NCBI GenBank assembly: GCA_965248765.1
Contig: CBDFKF010000002.1
Coordinates: 434,001-498,000, forward strand
Length of the DNA stretch: 64,000 nt
Direction: 5' to 3'
Source of the DNA: CBDFKF01 sp965248765
Lineage (GTDB): Bacteria > Pseudomonadota > Alphaproteobacteria > VGEJ01
The first letter of the stretch is position 1, and each line of letters begins with the position of its first letter. A program made the translations under genes and the position numbers. The notes beneath the pieces are model-generated. The model was given only the letters and a program-made list of their open reading frames with translations. It searched no databases and was not told the origin of the DNA. Of the stretch, positions 37,883 to 45,498 are shown in pieces.

Positions 37883-38425
37883 TCAGCTCGTGAACGGCAT
37901 GCCGAACGAGGCCAGCATCTCTTGTGCCTCCTCGTCGGTGTTAGCGGTGGTGACGATCGCGATGTCCATGCCGCGAACGCGGTCCACCTTGTCGTAGTCG
38001 ATCTCCGGAAACACGATCTGTTCCTTGAGCCCGAGCGCGTAGTTGCCGCGCCCGTCGAAACTCCGGGCCGACAGACCGCGGAAATCTCGCACCCTGGGCA
38101 GAGCGATGGTGATCAGGCGATCGAGGAACTCGTACATGCGCTGGCGGCGTAGTGTGACCTTGCACCCCACGTCCATGCCCTCGCGCAGCTTGAAGTTCGA
38201 GATCGCTTGCTTGGCCTTGGTCACGATCGGCTTCTGGCCCGAGATTGCGGTCAGCTCTTCGACTGCCGCCACGATCAACTTGCTGTCGCGCGAACCCTCG
38301 CCAACGCCCATGTTGACGATGATCTTGTCCAATTTCGGCACCCGCATTGGGTTGTCGTAGGCAAAGCGCTCCTGCATCGCCGGGCGCACGACGGTTTTGT
38401 AATGATCTTGAAGACGGGTAGCCAT
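37883..38425 (-). CDS. rplE: 50S ribosomal protein L5
   Basis: A 180-residue L5, 5S rRNA binder of the central protuberance (NPMRVPKLDKIIVNMGVGEG; GQKPIVTKAKQAISNFKLRE; ARSFDGRGNYALGLKEQIVF). Eight bases after rplX. Confidence 0.99.
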   Translation of the reverse strand: MATRLQDHYKTVVRPAMQERFAYDNPMRVPKLDKIIVNMGVGEGSRDSKLIVAAVEELTAISGQKPIVTKAKQAISNFKLREGMDVGCKVTLRRQRMYEFLDRLITIALPRVRDFRGLSARSFDGRGNYALGLKEQIVFPEIDYDKVDRVRGMDIAIVTTANTDEEAQEMLASFGMPFTS

Positions 38426-38433
38426 GATCTTTC

Positions 38434-38757
38434 CTAAACGTCGATAACCTCGCCGGAGGCTTTGGCGAAACGCACCTTCCGGCCGTCTTCGAGGAACTTG
38501 TAGCCAATCCGCGTCGGCTCGCCGTTCTTGGGATCGACAAGCGCGACGTTCGACAGGTCGAGTGCCGCCTCCTTCTCGACGATGCCACCGGGCTCACCGC
38601 GCGCCGGGCGCGAGTGACGCTTGATCATGTTGACGCCCTGCACGAGAACGCGGTTCTTGTCCCGCTGCATCTGGATGATGCGGCCCTTGCGCCCTTTGTC
38701 GCGACCGTTGAGGACAACCACCTCGTCACCCTTCTTGAGCCGGAACTTGCCCGCCAT
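38434..38757 (-). CDS. rplX: 50S ribosomal protein L24
   Basis: A 107-residue L24 with its KOW motif (LKKGDEVVVLNGRDKGRKG). It starts large-subunit assembly. ATG 38757 overlaps the rplN stop by one base, and the length fits the family; the frame beyond, to 39066, is rplN in another register. Confidence 0.98.
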   Translation of the reverse strand: MAGKFRLKKGDEVVVLNGRDKGRKGRIIQMQRDKNRVLVQGVNMIKRHSRPARGEPGGIVEKEAALDLSNVALVDPKNGEPTRIGYKFLEDGRKVRFAKASGEVIDV

Positions 38758-39125
38758 CACAGCACCTCGGGAGCCAGCGAGACGATTCGCATGTGTTGCT
38801 TGGCCCTGAGCTCGCGGGTTACCGGTCCGAAGATCCTGGTACCGATCGGCTCTCCTTGGGGCGTGATCAGGACCGCCGCATTGCGATCGAAGCGGATGGC
38901 GCTGCCGTCGGCGCGGTGGATCTCCTTGGCCGTCCGCACGATGACGGCGCGGTGGATATCGCCTTTCTTGACGCGGCCCCGCGGGATCGCCTCTTTGACC
39001 GTCACCACGATAATATCGCCGATCGACGCGCTCTTTCGCCGGGAGCCGCCCAGTACCTTGATGCACTGCACGCGGCGGGCGCCCGAATTGTCGGCGACGT
39101 CGAGGTTGCTTTCAGCCTGGATCAT
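38757..39125 (-). CDS. rplN: 50S ribosomal protein L14
   Basis: A 122-residue L14 (MIQAESNLDVADNSGARRVQ; KGDIHRAVIVRTAKEIHRAD; GTRIFGPVTRELR). It binds the factor RsfS and forms an intersubunit bridge. The start overlaps the rpsQ stop (ATGA), so the S10 and spc operons are fused here without a gap for a promoter. Confidence 0.99.
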   Translation of the reverse strand: MIQAESNLDVADNSGARRVQCIKVLGGSRRKSASIGDIIVVTVKEAIPRGRVKKGDIHRAVIVRTAKEIHRADGSAIRFDRNAAVLITPQGEPIGTRIFGPVTRELRAKQHMRIVSLAPEVL

Positions 39126-39385
39126 GTCTCATCGCTGGCGGCCGGCGGTTCCGGAGGACCCGAGATCACTTCCCAGGCCTTCCTCTTGGATTTCGGCGGG
39201 CACTCCTGGATGCGAACGATATCGCCGACCGAAAACGCGTTCCGCTCGTCGTGGGCGGCGAGCTTCTTCGAGCGCCGCATAAACTTGCCGTACATGGGGT
39301 GCTTGACGCGGCGCTCCACCTGCACGACGACGGTCTTGTCACTTTTGTCGCTGACAACAACGCCTTGAAGGGTCCGTCCCGGCAT
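39122..39385 (-). CDS. rpsQ: 30S ribosomal protein S17
   Basis: An 87-residue S17 (MPGRTLQGVVVSDKSDKTVV; HPMYGKFMRRSKKLAAHDE; GDIVRIQECPPKSKRKAW), an early 16S rRNA binder. ATG 39385 gives the standard length; upstream frame to 39613 is rpmC in another register. Confidence 0.98.
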   Translation of the reverse strand: MPGRTLQGVVVSDKSDKTVVVQVERRVKHPMYGKFMRRSKKLAAHDERNAFSVGDIVRIQECPPKSKRKAWEVISGPPEPPAASDET

Positions 39386-39399
39386 GCTCGCTGACTCCT

Positions 39400-39597
39400 T
39401 TAAGCCGGCTGCGCGTCTTGGGCGCGCAGAGCGGTTTTCAGGCGGGCAATGTCGCGGCGCACCTGCCCGACGCGTGCGGTGTTCTCGAGCTGTCCGCTCG
39501 CGCGCTGGAAGCGCAGGTTGAACGCTTCTTTCTTGAGGTCCGTCAGCTGCTCGCGCAGCTCGTCCACGCTCTTGCCTTTCAACTCTTGCGCCTTCAT
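39400..39597 (-). CDS. rpmC: 50S ribosomal protein L29
   Basis: A 65-residue two-helix L29 near the tunnel exit (MKAQELKGKSVDELREQL; EAFNLRFQRASGQLEN). ATG 39597 shares its A with the rplP stop (TGATG) and matches the family start; a GTG one codon earlier (39600) is the alternative. Confidence 0.97.
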   Translation of the reverse strand: MKAQELKGKSVDELREQLTDLKKEAFNLRFQRASGQLENTARVGQVRRDIARLKTALRAQDAQPA

Positions 39598-40019
39598 CAC
39601 GGCGCCTCTTCACCGAGGCGCGAGACGACGCGCCATCTCAGCGGCAGTTTGGCGGCGCCGCGGGCGAAGGCCTCGCGGGCGAGCGCTGCCGAGACCCCGT
39701 CCACTTCGAACATAATTCGACCCGGCTTCACGCGCGCCGCCCAAAACTCGACGGCCCCTTTGCCCTTGCCCATGCGCACTTCTGTCGGCTTCTTGCTCAC
39801 CGGCACATCCGGGAAGACACGGATCCACACCCGGCCCGAGCGCTTCATATGCCGGGTGATGGCGCGGCGGCAGGCCTCTATTTGGCGCGCGGTCAGGCGT
39901 CCCGGGCTCAAGGCTTTGAGACCGTAGGCGCCAAAGTTCAGCTCAGCGCACCCCTTGGTCTTGCCGTGGATGCGCCCTTTGTGGGCCTTGCGATACTTGG
40001 TTCGCTTGGGCTGAAGCAT
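39597..40019 (-). CDS. rplP: 50S ribosomal protein L16
   Basis: A 140-residue L16 (MLQPKRTKYRKAHKGRIHGK; RQIEACRRAITRHMKRSGRV; GKGKGAVEFWAARVKPG), which helps place A-site tRNA. Twelve bases after rpsC. Confidence 0.99.
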   Translation of the reverse strand: MLQPKRTKYRKAHKGRIHGKTKGCAELNFGAYGLKALSPGRLTARQIEACRRAITRHMKRSGRVWIRVFPDVPVSKKPTEVRMGKGKGAVEFWAARVKPGRIMFEVDGVSAALAREAFARGAAKLPLRWRVVSRLGEEAP

Positions 40020-40031
40020 GGTCTCCCTCGC

Positions 40032-40715
40032 CTAACGCGGCGGCCCGGCCTGCTCGGCCATCCGCTTCTCCTGCGCCATCGGGTCGTGCTCAAGGATCTC
40101 GCCCTTAAAGACCCACACCTTGACGCCGCAGGTGCCGTACGCCGTGTGCGCCGTTTTCTCGCCGTAGTCGATATCGGCGCGCAACGTGTGCAGCGGCACC
40201 CGCCCCTCGCGATACCACTCCGAACGTGCGATTTCGTTGCCGCCGAGCCGTCCGCCGCAGTTGATGCGGATACCCTGGGCACCGAGGCGCATCGCCGACT
40301 GCACCGCCCGCTTCATGGCACGGCGGAACGCCACCCGCCGCTCGAGCTGTTGCGCGATGTTCTCGGCGATGAGCTGCGCCTCGATCTCGGGCTTGCGGAT
40401 TTCGACGATATTGAGGTGGACCTCGCTGTCCGTGATTTCCGCGAGCGAGCGCCGGAGACGCTCGATATCCGCGCCCTTCTTGCCGATCACGACACCCGGC
40501 CGCGCGGTATGGATGGTGATCCGCGCCTTCTTCGTCGGCCGCTCTATGACGACGCGGCTGACTCCCGCCTGGCTCAGCCGGCTCATCAGATAGCGGCGGA
40601 TCCGCAGGTCCTCGTGGAGCAGTTCGCCGTAATCGCGACCGTCCGCATACCAGCGTGAATCCCAAGTCCGGTTGATGCCGAGGCGAAGCCCGGTCGGTTT
40701 GACCTTATGACCCAT
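40032..40715 (-). CDS. rpsC: 30S ribosomal protein S3
   Basis: A 227-residue S3 with KH domain (RPGVVIGKKGADIERLR) and the C-terminal AQGIRINCGGRLGGNEIARS region; it lines the mRNA entry channel. ATG 40715 (MGHKVKPTGLRLG) is the family start and lies inside the end of rplV (11-base overlap). Confidence 0.99.
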   Translation of the reverse strand: MGHKVKPTGLRLGINRTWDSRWYADGRDYGELLHEDLRIRRYLMSRLSQAGVSRVVIERPTKKARITIHTARPGVVIGKKGADIERLRRSLAEITDSEVHLNIVEIRKPEIEAQLIAENIAQQLERRVAFRRAMKRAVQSAMRLGAQGIRINCGGRLGGNEIARSEWYREGRVPLHTLRADIDYGEKTAHTAYGTCGVKVWVFKGEILEHDPMAQEKRMAEQAGPPR

Positions 40716-41100
40716 CAGTCGACTCCTCGCGCTCGCGGACAACGATCCTGAGCTTGCTGAACGGCTTCTCGATGCGGGCGACCCGGCCACGAGCGCGGGC
40801 GCGCCAGCGTTTCATCACCAACGCTTTGCCGACCGAGGCCTCCGCCACGTAGAGGCGGTCGACGTCGAGCTGGTGGTTGTTCTCGGCGTTGGCGATGGCC
40901 GACTGCAGCACCTTGCGGACCTCGCGCGCGATGCGTCGTTTGGAAAATATCAGCTCAGCCAGCGCGCCGTCGGCGCTTTTGCCGCGAATGGACTGAGCGA
41001 CCAGGTTGAGCTTGCGCGCGCCGGTGCGAATAGACTGCGCCGTTGCCAACGCTTCATTGTCCGCGAGTCGCCGCTCAGCCGCCGCCTTGCCCACTCTCAC
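40705..41100 (-). CDS. rplV: 50S ribosomal protein L22
   Basis: A 131-residue L22 whose hairpin loop reaches into the exit tunnel (RKVLQSAIANAENNHQLDVD; LVMKRWRARARGRVARIEKP). It starts at GTG 41100 overlapping the rpsS stop (GTGA); a second GTG two codons on is possible. The tail after RIVVREREE is short. Wild-type-looking loop residues, no insertion. Confidence 0.97.
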   Translation of the reverse strand: MRVGKAAAERRLADNEALATAQSIRTGARKLNLVAQSIRGKSADGALAELIFSKRRIAREVRKVLQSAIANAENNHQLDVDRLYVAEASVGKALVMKRWRARARGRVARIEKPFSKLRIVVREREESTDGS

Positions 41101-41375
41101 ACCCTCCGCGCGCGCTTGTCGCCGGAATGGCCGAAGAACGTACGGGTCGGCGAGAACTCACCGAGCTTGTGGCCGACCATCGCCTCGGTCACCAACACCG
41201 GTACAAACTTGCGCCCGTTGTGCACGCCGAACGTCAGCCCCACGAACTGCGGCAAAATGGTCGAGCGCCGCGACCAAGTGCGAATAACGGTCTTGCGACC
41301 AGACCCCGCAGCCGCCTCCGCTTTCTTGAGCAGATAGCCGTCGACGAAGGGGCCTTTCCAAACCGAACGAGCCAC
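41097..41375 (-). CDS. rpsS: 30S ribosomal protein S19
   Basis: A 92-residue S19 of the head (MARSVWKGPFVDGYLLKKAE; SRRSTILPQFVGLTFGVHNG; GHKLGEFSPTRTFFGH). Begins with GTG 41375, 12 bases after rplB. Confidence 0.98.
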   Translation of the reverse strand: MARSVWKGPFVDGYLLKKAEAAAGSGRKTVIRTWSRRSTILPQFVGLTFGVHNGRKFVPVLVTEAMVGHKLGEFSPTRTFFGHSGDKRARRV

Positions 41376-41387
41376 GCCGTGCTCCCT

Positions 41388-42215
41388 CTACTTCGCGTGT
41401 CGCCGCCGGAGGATGAAGCGATTAGTCGCCTTGGTCCGACGCGTCCGCTTGCCCTTGGTCGGCTTGCCCCACGGTGTGACCGGATCGCGCCCGCCCGAGC
41501 TGCGCCCTTCGCCGCCCCCGTGGGGATGATCGATCGGGTTCATGGCGACTCCGCGGACCACCGGGCGGCGACCGCGCCACCGCGAGCGGCCGGCTTTACT
41601 GAGCTTGATGTTCTTGTTATCGGCGTTCGAGACCGCACCGATCGTCGCCATGCCCTCGGCCAGCACCATACGCTGTTCGCCCGAAGTCAAGCGGAGCAGC
41701 GCATAACCGGCATCCTTGCCGACGAGCTGGGCATAGGTGCCCGCCGCCCGCGCGATCTGCCCACCCTTGCCCGGCTTCATCTCGATGTTGTGGATCACCG
41801 TGCCAACCGGGATGTTCTTCATCGGCATCGCATTGCCGGGCCTGATGTCGACACGATCGCCGGCCACCACCTCGTCGCCGACCGCGAGCCGCTGCGGCGC
41901 CAGAATGTAGGCCTGCGTCCCGTCCTGATAGCGGAGGAGGGCGATGAAGGCGGACCGGTTGGGGTCGTATTCGAGACGCTCGACCGTCGCCGGTGCGTCG
42001 AACTTGCGCCGCTTGAAATCAACCACGCGGTAGCGCCGCTTGTGCCCACCGCCGCGGTGCCAAACGGTGATCCGCCCCTGATTGTTGCGGCCGGCCCCGT
42101 CGCTGAGCCCCTCGGTCAGGGTCTTGACCGGCTTGCCCTTCCACAGCCGCGATCGATCGACCAGCACGAGCTGGCGTCGCGACGGCGTGGTCGGCTTGTA
42201 GTTTTTGAGCGCCAT
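41388..42215 (-). CDS. rplB: 50S ribosomal protein L2
   Basis: A 275-residue L2, needed for subunit joining and peptidyl transfer. The conserved loop VRGVAMNPIDHPHGGGEGRS includes the histidine implicated in catalysis. Three bases before the rplW stop on the upstream side, in standard S10 order. Confidence 0.99.
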   Translation of the reverse strand: MALKNYKPTTPSRRQLVLVDRSRLWKGKPVKTLTEGLSDGAGRNNQGRITVWHRGGGHKRRYRVVDFKRRKFDAPATVERLEYDPNRSAFIALLRYQDGTQAYILAPQRLAVGDEVVAGDRVDIRPGNAMPMKNIPVGTVIHNIEMKPGKGGQIARAAGTYAQLVGKDAGYALLRLTSGEQRMVLAEGMATIGAVSNADNKNIKLSKAGRSRWRGRRPVVRGVAMNPIDHPHGGGEGRSSGGRDPVTPWGKPTKGKRTRRTKATNRFILRRRHAK

Positions 42216-42218
42216 CCC

Positions 42219-42512
42219 TCAGATCCCCGTCGTCACATCCAAGGTCTCGCCCTCGGCCAGAGTCACCATCGCCTTCTTATAGGCTGGGCGCCGGCCCCAG
42301 CGGCCGCGGAAGCGTTTCCTCTTGCCCCGCATGCGCAAGGTGTTGACGGCCTCGACCTTGACGGAAAAGAGCTCCTCCACCGCGCGCTTGATCTCGGGCT
42401 TAGTGGCACCCATGGCAACGCGGAAGGTGACCTGATTGTGCTCGGACCCCAGGGTCGACTTCTCCGTGATGACCGGGCTGCGGACGATGTCGTAGAGGCG
42501 CTCGTGAGTCAT
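42219..42512 (-). CDS. rplW: 50S ribosomal protein L23
   Basis: A 97-residue L23, the docking site for trigger factor and SRP at the tunnel exit (RSPVITEKSTLGSEHNQVTF; AVEELFSVKVEAVNTLRMRG). ATG 42512 overlaps the rplD stop (ATGA). Confidence 0.98.
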   Translation of the reverse strand: MTHERLYDIVRSPVITEKSTLGSEHNQVTFRVAMGATKPEIKRAVEELFSVKVEAVNTLRMRGKRKRFRGRWGRRPAYKKAMVTLAEGETLDVTTGI

Positions 42513-43129
42513 TGCAGGCGTTCCTGCAGGCACTCGACCGCACCGCGCGTCAGGACGAGCGTATCGCGCCGCATGATGTCGTACACGTTGATCCCGCGCT
42601 CGGGCAGTACGTCGATCTGGGGAATGTTGGCCGCAGCACGCGAGAAGTTGGCGTCGAGCTCCGGCCCATCGATGATTAGCGCCGACTGCCAGCCGAGTGC
42701 GGCCAACTTGACGGCGAGCGCCGCGGTCTTTGCTTCCGGCAGGCGCGCCTCATCGAGAATGGCGAGCTTGCCTTCTGCCTGCTTGCCGGACAGTACGGTC
42801 TTCAGCGCGAGCCGGCGCACCTTCTTCGGCAAGCCGTGTTCGTGCGAGCGCACCACCGGACCGAAAATGATGGCGCCACCCCGCATCTGCGGTGCCCGCC
42901 GCGTGCCGGCACGCGCTCGTCCCGTCCCCTTCTGGCGATGGGGTTTGGCCGTCGAGCCGCGAATTTCGCTCACCCCTCTGGTCTTGTGGGTGCCGGCGCG
43001 CCGTTTGGCGAGCTGCCAATTGACCATGCGGTGGACGATGTCGGGCCGGCTCGGCAGACCGAATACCTTGTCATCGAGCTCGATGGAGCCCGCCTTGGCC
43101 TGATCCAGGGTGGTGACGGCAATCTTCAT
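42509..43129 (-). CDS. rplD: 50S ribosomal protein L4
   Basis: A 206-residue L4 (VHRMVNWQLAKRRAGTHKTR; TGRARAGTRRAPQMRGGAII; LPERGINVYDIMRRDTLVLT). In enterobacteria L4 also represses the S10 operon, but here there is no S10 leader of that type between tuf and rpsJ (30 bases). Confidence 0.99.
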   Translation of the reverse strand: MKIAVTTLDQAKAGSIELDDKVFGLPSRPDIVHRMVNWQLAKRRAGTHKTRGVSEIRGSTAKPHRQKGTGRARAGTRRAPQMRGGAIIFGPVVRSHEHGLPKKVRRLALKTVLSGKQAEGKLAILDEARLPEAKTAALAVKLAALGWQSALIIDGPELDANFSRAAANIPQIDVLPERGINVYDIMRRDTLVLTRGAVECLQERLQ

Positions 43130-43135
43130 GGCGGA

Positions 43136-43918
43136 TCAGTCCTCGGCCCCCGCCTCACCCTCGGACTCCGTCTCAACGGCGCCCTCCGGCACTTTCGCCT
43201 CCGCCTCGCCCGCCGCCGCGGCTTCCCCGTCGCCCGTCGCGGCCGCGCCAGCGATCCCGGCAGGGAATGGCGCATCCTCGGGCCGCGGCTTCTTGAGGGC
43301 ATCACTCACCCGCACCCAAGAGCCGGCTGCGCCCGGCACCCCACCGCGCACGAGAATCAGGCCGCGTTCGGGGTCGGTGGAGACCACCGTCAGATTCTGT
43401 GTCGTGACCCGCTCGCTGCCGAGGTGGCCGGCCATCTTCTTGCCCTTCCACACCCGACCAGGCTCTTGACTGTTACCGGTCGAGCCGTGCGAGCGGTGAG
43501 AGATCGAAACACCGTGACTCGCCTCAAGGCCGGCGAAACCATGCCGCTTCATCGCTCCGGCAAAACCTTTGCCGATCGACGTGCCGGTCACGTCCACCGG
43601 CTGGCCGGGCACGTAATGGCTTGCTGAGAGCTCGGCTCCAACATCCAGCAGCGCATCGGCGGAGACGCGAAACTCCGCGAGCTTGGCCTTCGGTTCCACG
43701 TTCGCCTTGGCGAAGTGCCCGCGTCGCGCTTTAGACAAGTTCTTGACTTTAGCGCTGCCGGCGCCGAGCTGGACCGCATCGTAGCCGTTGGTCTCGCGGG
43801 TGCACTGGGCCACCACCTGACAGGAATCAAGGTGCAACACGGTGACGGGCACGTGGCTGCCGCTACCATCGAAGATCCGGGTCATACCCAGCTTGCGCGC
43901 GATGACTCCGGTCCGCAC
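43136..43918 (-). CDS. rplC: 50S ribosomal protein L3 with acidic tail
   Basis: A 260-residue L3 (RTGVIARKLGMTRIFDGSG; GKGFAGAMKRHGFAGLEASH; KKMAGHLGSERVTTQNLTVV), starting at GTG 43918. The core ends near residue 208. The last 50 residues are low-complexity Ala/Glu/Gly with over a dozen acidic residues, longer than the short extension usual in the class. Since the L3 body is basic, the tail may face solvent. Confidence 0.98.
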   Translation of the reverse strand: MRTGVIARKLGMTRIFDGSGSHVPVTVLHLDSCQVVAQCTRETNGYDAVQLGAGSAKVKNLSKARRGHFAKANVEPKAKLAEFRVSADALLDVGAELSASHYVPGQPVDVTGTSIGKGFAGAMKRHGFAGLEASHGVSISHRSHGSTGNSQEPGRVWKGKKMAGHLGSERVTTQNLTVVSTDPERGLILVRGGVPGAAGSWVRVSDALKKPRPEDAPFPAGIAGAAATGDGEAAAAGEAEAKVPEGAVETESEGEAGAED

Positions 43919-43928
43919 CGTCCGCTCC

Positions 43929-44237
43929 CTAGAGCTTGATCTCGACGTCGACGCCGGCCGCGAGGTCGAGCTTCATCAGCGCATCGACGGTCTGCGGGGT
44001 CGGATCGATGATGTCCAAGAGCCGGCGATGGGTGCGGATCTCAAACTGCTCGCGCGATTTCTTGTCGATGTGCGGCGAGCGGAGCACCGTGAACTTCTCG
44101 ATCTTGGTCGGCAGCGGCACCGGCCCGCGTACGTCGGCGCCGGTGCGCTTGGCCGTGTTGACGATCTCGCCAGTCGACTGATCAAGGACGCGGTGATCAA
44201 AAGCCTTGAGGCGGATCCGGATATTTTGGCTTTCCAC
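43929..44237 (-). CDS. rpsJ: 30S ribosomal protein S10
   Basis: A 102-residue S10 (ESQNIRIRLKAFDHRVLDQS; GPVPLPTKIEKFTVLRSPHI), which is also the NusE subunit of antitermination complexes and the NusG bridge to the ribosome. Start at GTG 44237. Thirty bases after tuf, so str and S10 operons are probably joined. Confidence 0.99.
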   Translation of the reverse strand: MESQNIRIRLKAFDHRVLDQSTGEIVNTAKRTGADVRGPVPLPTKIEKFTVLRSPHIDKKSREQFEIRTHRRLLDIIDPTPQTVDALMKLDLAAGVDVEIKL

Positions 44238-44261
44238 GACTTCTCTCCGATCCGCCCTCTC

Positions 44262-45472
44262 GGGTGCCTACTCTACGACCTCGGCGACGACGCCGGCGCC
44301 GACCGTGCGACCGCCCTCGCGGATCGCAAACCGCAAGCCCGGCTCCATCGCGATCGGCGCGATCAGCTCAATGTCCATCGCCACGTTGTCGCCCGGCATC
44401 ACCATCTCGGTCCCCTCCGGAAGCTGCACCTGACCCGTCACGTCCGTCGTCCGGAAGTAAAACTGCGGCCGGTAGTTCGTGAAGAACGGCGTGTGACGGC
44501 CACCCTCATCCTTCGTCAGAATGTACGCTTCCGCCTTGAACCGCGTGTGCGGAAGGATCGAGCCCGGCTTCGCCAAAACCTGGCCCCGCTCAACCTCCTC
44601 ACGCTTCGTTCCGCGCAACAGACACCCGACGTTGTCACCCGCCTCGCCCTCGTCCAGCAGCTTGCGGAACATCTCAACGCCCGTGCACGTCGTCTTTAGC
44701 GTCTCCTTCAAGCCGACGATCTCAACCTCCTCGCCGACCTTTACCATTCCCCGCTCAATACGGCCCGTCACCACCGTGCCGCGACCTGAGATCGAGAACA
44801 CGTCCTCGATCGGCATCAGGAACGGCTGATCCTTCGGCCGGTCCGGCTGCGGAATGTAGCTGTCAACTGCCTCCATCAGCTGCAGCACGCTCGCTCGGCC
44901 ACTGGCCTCGTCGTCCTTGCCATCAAGCGCGTTCAGCGCAGAGCCCGAGATCACCGGGATGTCATCGCCCGGAAACTCGTAAACCGACAACAGCTCCCGC
45001 ACCTCGAGCTCAACCAGCTCCAACAGCTCAGGATCATCGACCTGGTCAACCTTGTTCAGATAAACCACGATCGCCGGCACCCCAACCTGGCGCGCCAGCA
45101 GGATGTGCTCGCGCGTCTGCGGCATCGGACCATCGGCGGCCGAGACCACAAGCACCGCGCCGTCCATCTGCGCCGCACCGGTGATCATGTTCTTCACGTA
45201 ATCGGCATGGCCCGGGCAGTCGACGTGCGCGTAGTGCCGGTTCTCCGTCTCGTACTCCACGTGCGCCGTAGCGATCGTGATCCCCCGCGCCTTTTCCTCC
45301 GGCGCTTTGTCGATCTCGTCGTAGGCCGTGAACGTCGCACCGCCCGACTCCGCCAGGATCTTCGTGATCGCCGCCGTCAACGTTGTCTTGCCATGGTCAA
45401 CATGGCCGATCGTCCCAACATTGCAGTGCGGCTTCGTCCGCTCAAATTTCGCCTTCGCCATCCCTTATGTCT
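44262..45472. repeat. tuf duplication, copy A (1211 bp)
   Basis: Matches 60506-61716 in direct orientation. By eye the rows agree, and the flanks diverge right after GGGTGCC on one side and TGTCT on the other, 6 bases past the stop and 11 before the start. Such sharp edges fit gene conversion. Confidence 0.85.
44268..45461 (-). CDS. tuf: elongation factor Tu (copy A, str operon)
   Basis: A 397-residue GTPase that delivers aminoacyl-tRNA to the ribosome. G1 is GHVDHGKTTL, the switch II segment DCPGHADYVKNM and G4 LNKVD; domains 2 and 3 follow (FSISGRGTVVTGRIERGMV and the C-terminal GGRTVGAGVVAEVVE). The protein is identical to the one encoded at 60512-61705, and the DNA identity extends a little past both ends of the gene. 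It follows fusA by 37 bases. Confidence 0.99.
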   Translation of the reverse strand: MAKAKFERTKPHCNVGTIGHVDHGKTTLTAAITKILAESGGATFTAYDEIDKAPEEKARGITIATAHVEYETENRHYAHVDCPGHADYVKNMITGAAQMDGAVLVVSAADGPMPQTREHILLARQVGVPAIVVYLNKVDQVDDPELLELVELEVRELLSVYEFPGDDIPVISGSALNALDGKDDEASGRASVLQLMEAVDSYIPQPDRPKDQPFLMPIEDVFSISGRGTVVTGRIERGMVKVGEEVEIVGLKETLKTTCTGVEMFRKLLDEGEAGDNVGCLLRGTKREEVERGQVLAKPGSILPHTRFKAEAYILTKDEGGRHTPFFTNYRPQFYFRTTDVTGQVQLPEGTEMVMPGDNVAMDIELIAPIAMEPGLRFAIREGGRTVGAGVVAEVVE

Positions 45473-45498
45473 CCGTCCTCGTGCTCTCGGCGGCGGCC

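Noticed and set aside
41043..43103. Plus-strand open frame of 686 codons opposite rpsS-rplB-rplW-rplD
   Set aside because: Runs across four certain ribosomal genes on the other strand.
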